Shown here: positions 6,450 to 13,305 of the stretch, in pieces
How positions within the stretch are numbered: position 1 is the stretch's first letter
Layout: each line of letters opens with the position of its first letter
Assembly (NCBI RefSeq): GCF_001426885.1
Contig: NZ_LMFP01000025.1
Location: 1-53,203 of the forward strand
Length of the DNA stretch: 53,203 nucleotides
Reading direction: 5' to 3'
From: Pelomonas sp. Root1444
Lineage (GTDB): Bacteria; Pseudomonadota; Gammaproteobacteria; Burkholderiales; Burkholderiaceae_C
Notes under the pieces: generated by a model
What the model saw: the letters and a program-made list of their open reading frames with translations, nothing else
Databases searched by the model: none
Told to the model about the DNA's origin: nothing
Program-made: the position numbers and the translations under genes

Positions 6450-9182
6450 CTACGCGCCCAGTCCGCTCTTGACCGAGTCAAGTGCTTTGCGACGCCGTCG
6501 ATGCAGCAGGCTGAACATCCCCAAACCTCCTAGCAGCGTGGCATAGGCGGAAGGCTCAGGGACCGGTGCCGCCGCCCTGTAATGCAGGTCCCGAATCAAC
6601 GTACCTTGCAGTGTGCGGCCATCATTCGTCAACGTGAAGGAGAACACATCGCCGTTGATCTGGTAGAGCTCGGACGTGTCTCCGGCGATACCACCGCTGT
6701 AGATGCTGTAGCTTAGCCCGCCGAAAAAGCTGGCCTCCGATTTGGCCACGTAGACGCCATACGACAGGTCGCTGCCGAGGCTGATGGCGTCGCCGACGAC
6801 GAAGTCGAACTTGTCATTGATGTGGGGAACATAGTGCATCTGCGCGAACGACTCCGGACGCAAGATCACTTGGACCAGCCCATCGACGGTCACTGCGTGG
6901 TCCACAACCAGTTGGCTGTTGACGCCGTCATGCCCGGCACCACCTACATCAAGCCGCAAAGTACCGTTTGGGCCCAACGCGTAGTTCCCGGCAACCTTTG
7001 AATTCGGTCGATCTCCATCAACGTACAGCAGCCCGCCTCGCTGCACAAAGTCGCCCTTGAACTGATTGACCGTCAGTGTGCCTGCTTGAAGCTCGAAAGT
7101 TCCCCCGCTGCTGACGTCGATCTGCGTGGCGGCCACTCGGCCGCCTACCTGCTGGATCACACCAGATCCACTGGCGACCAACGTGCCAGGGGAGGACACA
7201 TCGCCGGCCAACACGAGCTTGCCCGCGTCAACGTCAATCGAGCCGGTGTTGTTGACGTCCCCGTTGAGTTGCAGCGTGCCGGTGCGTACAAGCACTGAAC
7301 CGGTGTTGCCAAATGCCGCACTGATGTTTGTCGCAGCTAGGCCTGAGTCTTGCACGAAGACGCCCGCGTTGCTGAAGACCCCTGCCCCGAAGAAGCTGTC
7401 ACCGCCGATCTCGCTGTCAAACCTGTTCTTCTGGCCTACAAAGGGAACACCGTTTGAAACGAACGTCGATCCGGCTAGGTTGTTGAGGCGGCCGCCGTTC
7501 ATGGTGATGCGGCTCTGATTGATGGCGCCACCCGCGAGGTTGAGGGTGCCGCCGGCGATGGCCGGGTATGCGCCCCAACCGTCTATGTCGCCGAAGAAGG
7601 TGGTGCCGCTGACCGTCAGGACGCCGGCGCCGCCAAGAACGCCACGCGCAAAATCGAACTTTGCTACGGTGACGGGGCTGTCCACATTGAGCATGCCCCC
7701 GGTCAGCTGGATGCTGGTTTCCTTGGCGAAAACGGTGCCGCTGTTGAGATTGAGTGTGCCGCTGTTGATCTGTAGCGCACCGCGGCCGCTGTAGCGCGCG
7801 CCTGTGGCACCCAGCGTGGTGGTGCCATCGTTAATCCTCAACGTCCCCTCGTTTGCGATGCTGGCACCGGCCAAGCTATTGGTGCCGGCCAACTCCAGCG
7901 TCGCGCCTGGCTGAGTGCTGAAGGCTCCAGCGCCGCTCACGTTTCCCCTGAGCCGCAGCGTGCCGGTCTGGACCTGCACGGAGCCGATGTTGTTGAAGAC
8001 CGCGGTGACGTTGGTGGCAGTCGAGCCTGAAGCCTGCACGAAGGTGCCGGCGTTGTTGAACGTGCCCGAGGTGATGTTGTTGTCGTGTAAGCCGCTGCTC
8101 AAACCTGTGGACGTGAAGGTGGAGCCTGCCAAATTGTTGAGCGTGCCGTCGTGCTCGTAGCTCAAGTAAAGCTGGCTGCTCAGGGTGGCGCCACCTGCGA
8201 GGTTGAGCGTGCCGTTTATCGTTTGCGACCTGGACTCCCACCAAGGCGCACCGTCCTTTCCAAAGGACACCAGACCGTTCACAGTCAGAGCACTCGTGCC
8301 GCTGAGGCGACCGTCGACGAAACTCAGGTTCGGCAGCGTCAGCGCCGCATTGACGCTTAAAAAGCCGCCGTCGATCACAAACGCGCCGGTGCCGCTCACC
8401 GCTGTGTTCGAGAGCGTGGTGTTACCGCCGCTGATCTTTAGGGTGCCAGCGTTGACGATGGTGGCGCCCTCAAGGTTGTGGGCGCCACCCAGCGCCAATG
8501 TGGTGCCAGGAAGCGTACTGAAGCTGCCTGTGGAGACGCCGCCTCCGCCTAGTTCAAGCGTCCCGGTGTTGACCAGCACAGAGCCCGTGTTATTGAAGGC
8601 TGGGCCGACATAGGTCCGGGCTGCGCCGGATTCCTGACGATAGGTGCCAGCGTTGTTAAAGGTGCTGACGTATCCGCCATTGATGACATTCCCGACGTTG
8701 TTGCCTGCGTCGTCGAGCCCGTTGGACGTGAAGGTGGCCCCAGCGAGAACGGTGAGCCTTCCCCCTGGCGCGATGGAGAACGAACCATACCGGTGGGTTG
8801 CGCTGCCAGCGACGTTCAGGGCGCCCAGGATGGAGGGCGCTTCGCCGTAGAGCGACGTCCCATTGAAGGTGGTGCTGCCGCGCACTGTCAGCGCACCGGG
8901 GCCGTACAGCGCGCCGACGGAAAACCGGAGTTCGTTGATCAGCGCGTCCGCCGACAGGAACGTGTCGCGATAGTTTCTGAGCCACACAGCGTCCGTGGCG
9001 CCTGGCACGGCACGCAGGTCCCAGTTGCTGGCAGAGAACCAGTCTGAGCCGCCCTGCGAACCGACCCAGGTGTAGACCTCAGCCGATGCCTGGTTCGCCA
9101 GCAAGGCGAGCAGGACCGCGGGCAGCGCTCGACGGGAACGCCTGCGGGGATTCTGAAATCCGTGTACTTGAAGTGTCTTCAT
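6450..9182 (-). CDS. PEP-CTERM beta-helix surface protein
   Basis: About 910 residues. A signal peptide (RRRSRRALPAVLLALLANQASA) is followed by VYTWVGSQGGSDWFSASNWD, an opening common in autotransporter-like adhesins. A long array of imperfect units follows, rich in NTGTLxLxG, GTFNNAGTF and VSGTG, that should fold as a beta-helix. The C-terminus has VPEPSAYATLLGGLGMFSL then HRRRRK, the PEP-CTERM sorting signal recognised by exosortase. Unusually, about 11 residues follow the Arg cluster. ATG at 9182 is preferred because GGGAG lies about 11 bases upstream; a GTG at 9206 is also in frame. No exosortase gene is in the window. Confidence 0.9.
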   Translation of the reverse strand: MKTLQVHGFQNPRRRSRRALPAVLLALLANQASAEVYTWVGSQGGSDWFSASNWDLRAVPGATDAVWLRNYRDTFLSADALINELRFSVGALYGPGALTVRGSTTFNGTSLYGEAPSILGALNVAGSATHRYGSFSIAPGGRLTVLAGATFTSNGLDDAGNNVGNVINGGYVSTFNNAGTYRQESGAARTYVGPAFNNTGSVLVNTGTLELGGGGVSTGSFSTLPGTTLALGGAHNLEGATIVNAGTLKISGGNTTLSNTAVSGTGAFVIDGGFLSVNAALTLPNLSFVDGRLSGTSALTVNGLVSFGKDGAPWWESRSQTINGTLNLAGGATLSSQLYLSYEHDGTLNNLAGSTFTSTGLSSGLHDNNITSGTFNNAGTFVQASGSTATNVTAVFNNIGSVQVQTGTLRLRGNVSGAGAFSTQPGATLELAGTNSLAGASIANEGTLRINDGTTTLGATGARYSGRGALQINSGTLNLNSGTVFAKETSIQLTGGMLNVDSPVTVAKFDFARGVLGGAGVLTVSGTTFFGDIDGWGAYPAIAGGTLNLAGGAINQSRITMNGGRLNNLAGSTFVSNGVPFVGQKNRFDSEIGGDSFFGAGVFSNAGVFVQDSGLAATNISAAFGNTGSVLVRTGTLQLNGDVNNTGSIDVDAGKLVLAGDVSSPGTLVASGSGVIQQVGGRVAATQIDVSSGGTFELQAGTLTVNQFKGDFVQRGGLLYVDGDRPNSKVAGNYALGPNGTLRLDVGGAGHDGVNSQLVVDHAVTVDGLVQVILRPESFAQMHYVPHINDKFDFVVGDAISLGSDLSYGVYVAKSEASFFGGLSYSIYSGGIAGDTSELYQINGDVFSFTLTNDGRTLQGTLIRDLHYRAAAPVPEPSAYATLLGGLGMFSLLHRRRRKALDSVKSGLGA

Positions 9183-9767
9183 ATAGTTGTTCGCTCCCGC
9201 GCGCACGTTGCTTATCGCAACGATTCTGCTGAGTGCCGCATGACACTTCGGTGGACGGAGATGGACCGAATGGGGGGGCGGGTTAACGAGCGGCGCCAGG
9301 CGAAGCTCTTCAGACCTGCCGTTGATCGGCGTGGGGACGTTGGACCTCAGGCGTCACAGGGGCGAGTTCCGCCGAGCGTCAGGTCTTGGATGTGCGGCGG
9401 TCACTCAGCCTGCGGGGCGTCGAAAGACAGTTTCCGGCGGCAGCGGTCATCGGACTACCAAAACTGGATGTCGGCACTCAGCCTGGAGCTGTAGCTGGGT
9501 CAATTTCGGCTTTGGGCACATTGCTGCCGCGAGGACGCCGGTCGCGACCGTCAGCAATCGCTGCAGAGGTGGCGCTCGTGCGGGGCCGCCGCCGGTGCTC
9601 ATGAGCACCGGATCGCGTGCTCATCACGGCCACTGGAATACACATCCCATCCACGGCGAGCAGCCGGATCCGAAGCTGCACCCACTCCTGGGCAATGCGC
9701 ACGCTGGGCCAACCGACGGCACTTGGCGCGGGCCCTCTCGCCGCGCACCTGGCGCTAGACAGTGACG
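9183..9767. other. Gene-free region upstream of the PEP-CTERM gene
   Basis: Nearly 600 bp without a credible gene on either strand. It contains the second copy of the aatttcggctNtgggcacatt motif (about 9500-9520) and a perfect 20-bp palindrome (listed separately). The promoter of the PEP-CTERM gene should lie at the left end. No characterised element is recognised. Confidence 0.5.
9592..9611. repeat. Perfect 20-bp palindrome
   Basis: CCGGTGCTCATGAGCACCGG reads the same on both strands with no spacer. A third half-site, GTGCTCAT, follows at about 9617-9624. It may be a dimeric-protein binding site or a recombination/IS end. A related interrupted form with GAGCAC and GTGCTC arms is at 754-771. 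Confidence 0.85.
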
Positions 9768-10064
9768 CTATCGACGTCGTTTGAAAATCTTCTCTACCGG
9801 ACCGACGAGTTCCGAGGACTCACAGCCAAGGCCTCTCGCGAGCTTGAGGAGCGCGAGGAGTGAAGGCTGGCTCAGCCCGCGTTCGAGGCGGCTGATGTAC
9901 GAGCGCTCAATTCCCGTTTCAAGGGCCAGCGCTTCTTGAGACATTCCAGCTTGAAGACGACGCGCCTTCGCCGCACGACCGAAAGCCCTGGCAACGCCTT
10001 CGTCGAGGCTGCTGTAACCCTTGGGGCGGCCAGGCTTGGGAGCGTTCTTGGGGCGGACGGGCAT
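9768..10064 (-). CDS. XRE-family helix-turn-helix regulator
   Basis: A 98-residue protein: a basic N-terminal arm (GRPKGYSS) and then a classic XRE/Cro-type domain at about 30-85, with MSQEALALETGIERSYISRLERG as the helix-turn-helix. No extra sensor domain is present. It lies 69 bp downstream of another XRE gene on the same strand, and an inverted repeat sits 22-51 bp before its start, which suggests autoregulation. What it controls is unknown. Confidence 0.85.
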   Translation of the reverse strand: MPVRPKNAPKPGRPKGYSSLDEGVARAFGRAAKARRLQAGMSQEALALETGIERSYISRLERGLSQPSLLALLKLARGLGCESSELVGPVEKIFKRRR

Positions 10065-10085
10065 CCGCCAAAGGGTCCAAGAACC

Positions 10086-10115
10086 GAGCTATCTACGCCA
10101 CGTTATAGATAACTC
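10086..10115. promoter_or_regulatory. Operator-like inverted repeat before the XRE gene
   Basis: GAGCTATCTA (10086-10095) and TAGATAACTC (10106-10115) form an inverted repeat with 9 of 10 matches and a 10-bp spacer, so the half-sites fall about two helical turns apart. It precedes the start at 10064, the usual place for autorepression by a Cro-like dimer. Confidence 0.6.
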
Positions 10116-10133
10116 AGAACAACGTCGTTTGCC

Positions 10134-10436
10134 TCAGGATGGCGGCCGCTGAGATGCCTTTCTTCGCAGTACGCGCAGCTGAGACGCGCCGTACGGACCA
10201 AGCTCGGCATGCAGCTCACTGATGAACTTGATGAAGTCGATTTCGAGCGCAAGCAGCCATTCACGCAGCTCGATGACATCGAGCCTGCGTTCGCCGCTTT
10301 CAACCTTGCTCACGAGAGCTTGATCGCGCCCTAGGCGGTCAGCCAGGTCAGCCTGGCGCATGCGCTTGCCTAGACGTGCAAGCTGAAGCTTCTCCAGGAA
10401 GACTTCGTTGTGACGGGTGTGCAGAGTCTTGGCCAT
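10134..10436 (-). CDS. XRE-family helix-turn-helix protein
   Basis: A 100-residue protein with an XRE domain: KRMRQADLADRLGRDQALVSKVESGERRLDVIEL at about 24-57, then LREWLLALEIDFIKFISEL. This form (VSKxExGERRLDVxE) is common in stand-alone XRE proteins in mobile regions and toxin-antitoxin-like loci. First of two tandem minus-strand XRE genes, divergent from the unknown 321-residue gene at 10528, so their promoters share the spacer 10437-10527. Confidence 0.85.
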   Translation of the reverse strand: MAKTLHTRHNEVFLEKLQLARLGKRMRQADLADRLGRDQALVSKVESGERRLDVIELREWLLALEIDFIKFISELHAELGPYGASQLRVLRRKASQRPPS

Positions 10437-10527
10437 GATTGTTTCCGCCCGGACCCTAGCGCATGTCTAGCCGTATTCGGTAAGCGCATTTTTTTCCACA
10501 CACGGGCGCGCTTGTGATCGACAGCGG

Positions 10528-11493
10528 TTGGATCACTCGGAAGATGTCCGTCAGAATGTCCTGGGTTATCTATACCTCAGCGGCTGGTGTTCCAGTGCCG
10601 ACCATCTTCCATCTATGTTCGTTTCCCGTCCGCATTACGAGCGCGCCCTACCGGCAGGTCTTGAACATCCGGCTGCTAGGCAATGGCGGATTGTTGAACT
10701 GGCGCTAAACGCACCCTGGTTTCTGCTCTCGTTGGAGGTGGTCGATGACGAGGAGCCGGCGCTCGGCGTCCTGCAGACGCTGTGCATCGCGTCGGACCAA
10801 GACCTTCTGAGCCTGTTGAGCGGCGTTGACCCCGCGCGCGTGAGAGGAGTTGTTTGCATGCTTCCGGCTTGGCTCTCGTCTACCGGTCAGTGGTGTTCTC
10901 GTGACGTCCGGGAGGTCTGGCAGTGCGCCTCGGATACCGGCCGCTGGATCCTGCTTGTTGACAAAGCTGGCCAACACTTCGACCTTGGCATGCGTTCCGA
11001 GAACACAGTGCCGGCAACCAGGGAGCTCGTCTTGCGGCTGAGGTCTGGCGCCACCCCATCATCCGCCTGTCTAGCAGCCGGCATCAGCAGCTCCCGTGGG
11101 TATGCCAGCTCGATCTCCACCAAGGCGTTGTTCAATGCCTCTTCAGAAGCTCGAGACGAGCGGGCTGGTGCTACGGACATGCTTTCTATACCGGAGGCGG
11201 CGCGATTGGTGGCGGTGAGAGTTGCGACCCTCCGGTCGTGGATCCGCGACGGGCGGGTAATTGCGCTTGAATTGCCACACAAAGCCTCGCGCTTGCCTCG
11301 TTGGCAATTCGAACCGGCTATGTGGGACGCGATCCCAGATATCGCGAAAGCTCTCGGCACAACACACGGTTGGGACATCCTCGGGTTCCTTGAAACGCCT
11401 TGCGGCATGCTGGACGGCGTGACGCCAAGGGAGGCCATGGAACGAGGGAGACTCCAGCGGGTTCTAGATGCTGCCTGGGCGGCATCCTTTTGA
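10528..11493 (+). CDS. Unknown protein with MerR-like HTH and ParS/MbcA-like C-terminus
   Basis: I do not recognise the whole protein. The N-terminal 170 residues show no named motif. At about 219-250, MLSIPEAARLVAVRVATLRSWIRDGRVIAL looks like an excisionase/MerR-type helix-turn-helix. The C-terminus, WDILGFLETP...LDGVTPREAMERGRLQRVLDAA, resembles the toxin-binding domain of ParS/Xre/MbcA antitoxins (W...L..P...L.G.TP...L..G). The frame begins with TTG at 10528; ATG at 10615 is an alternative. Divergent from two XRE genes. A regulatory or antitoxin-like role is inference. Confidence 0.6.
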   Translation: MDHSEDVRQNVLGYLYLSGWCSSADHLPSMFVSRPHYERALPAGLEHPAARQWRIVELALNAPWFLLSLEVVDDEEPALGVLQTLCIASDQDLLSLLSGVDPARVRGVVCMLPAWLSSTGQWCSRDVREVWQCASDTGRWILLVDKAGQHFDLGMRSENTVPATRELVLRLRSGATPSSACLAAGISSSRGYASSISTKALFNASSEARDERAGATDMLSIPEAARLVAVRVATLRSWIRDGRVIALELPHKASRLPRWQFEPAMWDAIPDIAKALGTTHGWDILGFLETPCGMLDGVTPREAMERGRLQRVLDAAWAASF

Positions 11494-11612
11494 ACTGATT
11501 GTTCTGAGCCGGCGATCTGCTGAGTTGATTCGACCAGCAGTGGCCTGAGGCAAGGTCCACGGGGCCGGAGTGGAAAGGATGCGAGGCCGCCAATTAGCCT
11601 AAAGGAGTTCGG

Positions 11613-11861
11613 ATGACGTCGGTCAGAAAGCAGCGTGCCAGGGTCAATCGCATCTTTCGGGTGATGCGCCGTCGGCGGTTGGATTGCGAGCTAGAAGATC
11701 AGCTGTGGGATCGCATGCCCGCCGTAGGCCGAGAGTTCGGCAGTTCGGACTTTGAGCGGCTGATGGAGGAAGACCAGCGGCTCAAGCGGGGTGTCTTTGA
11801 TCCAGTATTTTCAAGGGTGCCCGGGTTTGGCAGAGCCCCGACTTTGGAGTCTCAGGCATGA
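11613..11861 (+). CDS. Small protein of unknown function, first of a coupled pair
   Basis: An 82-residue, strongly charged protein (Arg-rich start, acidic DFERLMEEDQRL centre) with no recognised domain. AAAGGAG lies 5 bases before the ATG, one of the best ribosome binding sites in the window, which makes it likely to be a real gene despite its size. Its stop overlaps the next ATG as ATGA. It lies 119 bp after the 321-residue gene on the same strand and may share its transcript. Confidence 0.65.
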   Translation: MTSVRKQRARVNRIFRVMRRRRLDCELEDQLWDRMPAVGREFGSSDFERLMEEDQRLKRGVFDPVFSRVPGFGRAPTLESQA

Positions 11862-12082
11862 AGAGAGTTCGAGTCGCCCCCGGCAAATTCGTCACCATCC
11901 CCACCGAGTTAGCGGAGAAGGCGGCCCGCGTCTTCGGGACCGGCCTCACACGAAACCAAGTGCTTGAGTTCAAAGCTTCCGAGCCAAGGGCAGTAGCAGG
12001 CCCAATGGCGGGCTCGCCGAAGCCGCTCACCCTCGTAAATCGCTGGTTCGCGGTGATGCCCAGGGGGAAGCCGAAGCTATAA
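11858..12082 (+). CDS. Small basic protein of unknown function, second of a coupled pair
   Basis: A 74-residue, Lys/Arg-rich protein beginning MKRVRVAPGKFVTIPTELAEKAARVF. The opening is reminiscent of short plasmid or phage-borne proteins with a VRVxxGKFVxIP start, but I cannot name the family. The ATG overlaps the stop of the upstream 82-residue gene (ATGA), supporting co-translation. The pair could be a small toxin-antitoxin or phage-accessory module; nothing in the residues proves this. Confidence 0.6.
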   Translation: MKRVRVAPGKFVTIPTELAEKAARVFGTGLTRNQVLEFKASEPRAVAGPMAGSPKPLTLVNRWFAVMPRGKPKL

Positions 12083-12349
12083 GGTGAAGCGGCTCCGCTG
12101 CAGGAGCATTCCGGTGCAAGCAGATCGGGCTGCGTTGTAGTCAGCCTGCGCCCGCAGCGCGGACCTGAGCCAGTCGACGTCGCGAATCTGCAACATCACG
12201 AACCGCGAGTGCGGAATTGCTTAGTCAGAAAAACGCCATAAAAATCAACGACTTATTGGCGTATAACAGTTGGTAGGGATCAGAACCATTCCAGGTATTT
12301 CATGGGCCGGATTGTCGCGATCCGCCGCCGGCCGCGGTGATCGCCCGGG
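12083..12349. other. Gene-free boundary between accessory and core-like DNA
   Basis: About 270 bp at the right end of the lower-G+C accessory block. It includes an AT-rich stretch (about 12220-12270, with aaaaacgccataaaaatcaacgac nearby) unlike the flanking core. A recombination junction could lie here, but no attachment-site duplication or integrase gene was found in the window. Confidence 0.4.
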
Positions 12350-12784
12350 TCAATAGCCCTGCAGCGCTTCGGCCGTCAGCGGGCGCGCCGGGGCGGTGGT
12401 CTGCAGGTGGCGCGGCAGGCTCAGGCGCAGCCCCCTGACCCACGCGGGGCAGCGGCCGTCGCCCTCGCCCGCGAAGCCCCCGCGGGGCGCGCAGACGTAG
12501 CGGCCCTCGGCGTCGTAGAGCGGGTGCGGGATGTCGCAGCAGGGTGCGGTGAACTGGTAGTAGGCCCTGCCGTCGGCATGTTCCAGCCGCATGATGTCGG
12601 TCACGCGCCGGGTCGTGCCGTCCTCGTAGCTGCGGATGCGCTCCAGCACCGCGGGGTCGGGCAGCCCCAGCGGCAAGACGGCCTCGCTGCCGAACGCCGT
12701 CAGCAGCAGCGGGATGGCGGCGGCCACCGGCAGGGCGGCGGCAGCGGCGAGGCGCCAGGGGTGGCGTGGCGAGGGCATCTGCAT
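12350..12784 (-). CDS. Exported protein with CCD/GDGRCP motif (DUF6970-like)
   Basis: A 144-residue protein with an N-terminal hydrophobic signal or anchor (about 12-32). The mature part contains YYQFTAPCCDIPHPLYDAEG, VCAPRGGFAGEGDGRCP. The spacing of CCD, LYD, C.P.GG and GDG.CP resembles a small cysteine-containing domain I associate with DUF6970, recalled rather than searched. Four cysteines could bind metal or form disulfides outside the cytoplasm. Function unknown. Confidence 0.6.
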   Translation of the reverse strand: MQMPSPRHPWRLAAAAALPVAAAIPLLLTAFGSEAVLPLGLPDPAVLERIRSYEDGTTRRVTDIMRLEHADGRAYYQFTAPCCDIPHPLYDAEGRYVCAPRGGFAGEGDGRCPAWVRGLRLSLPRHLQTTAPARPLTAEALQGY

Positions 12785-12804
12785 GGCGGCGCAGTATGAC
12801 TGCG

Positions 12805-13215
12805 TCAGCCGGCGGGCGCCACGCGCTCGGCCTGCGCCTTCATCGCGGCCAGGCCGGCCTGGATCATCTCGGCGATGGCCGGCGCCAGTGCATCGGGCAG
12901 CAGGTCGGCGATCCAGACGACGCGACAGCGCCCGTCGCCCGCGTCGAACACCTGGGCCGAAGCGTTGTGGTGCGTCAGCCGCCCGCCGGCAGCGGACCAG
13001 ACGATGCGACGCAGGGCGTCGTCGACGGTGACGATGACCTCGCGCGCTTCCAGGCCGTTGGCGAAGCGGATCTTGCGGGCAGCGTCACCGTCCATCTCGC
13101 ACTGCGTGACGAAGCCCGGCACGAGGCGGGTGTGCAGGGCGCCGACGTCGCGCATCGCGTCCCAGAGGGCGGCGGCGGGGGCGTCGATGAGGATGTCGCG
13201 GTGGATGGAGGCCAT
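12805..13215 (-). CDS. SRPBCC-family (START-like) protein
   Basis: A 136-residue protein starting MASIHRDILIDAPAAALWDAMRD, the opening of the polyketide cyclase/START-like SRPBCC fold (strand, then IDAPxxxxWDxxRD helix). The middle has RKIRFANGLEAREVIVTVDDALRRIVWSA, typical antiparallel strands, and the C-terminal helix is AEMIQAGLAAMKAQAERV. These proteins bind hydrophobic ligands; this one's ligand is unknown. The inner ATG at 13215 is chosen because AGGA lies 8 bases upstream and the family begins there. Confidence 0.8.
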   Translation of the reverse strand: MASIHRDILIDAPAAALWDAMRDVGALHTRLVPGFVTQCEMDGDAARKIRFANGLEAREVIVTVDDALRRIVWSAAGGRLTHHNASAQVFDAGDGRCRVVWIADLLPDALAPAIAEMIQAGLAAMKAQAERVAPAG

Positions 13216-13305
13216 ATCGGGTTCCTGGGAGTGACGGCGCCATGCTGGCGCAATGGCCGGCATCGCGCCGGCCACTTTCGGACATCTCCAACCGTCACCC
13301 GCGCG

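Noticed and set aside
9322-9765. Plus-strand frames in the spacer upstream of the PEP-CTERM gene
   Set aside because: No ribosome binding site, no recognised motif, and they run through a palindrome and a dispersed-repeat motif.
1-12350. Complete prophage or integrative element
   Set aside because: No integrase, relaxase, capsid or portal gene and no matched attachment sites were found; only IS debris and isolated regulators.
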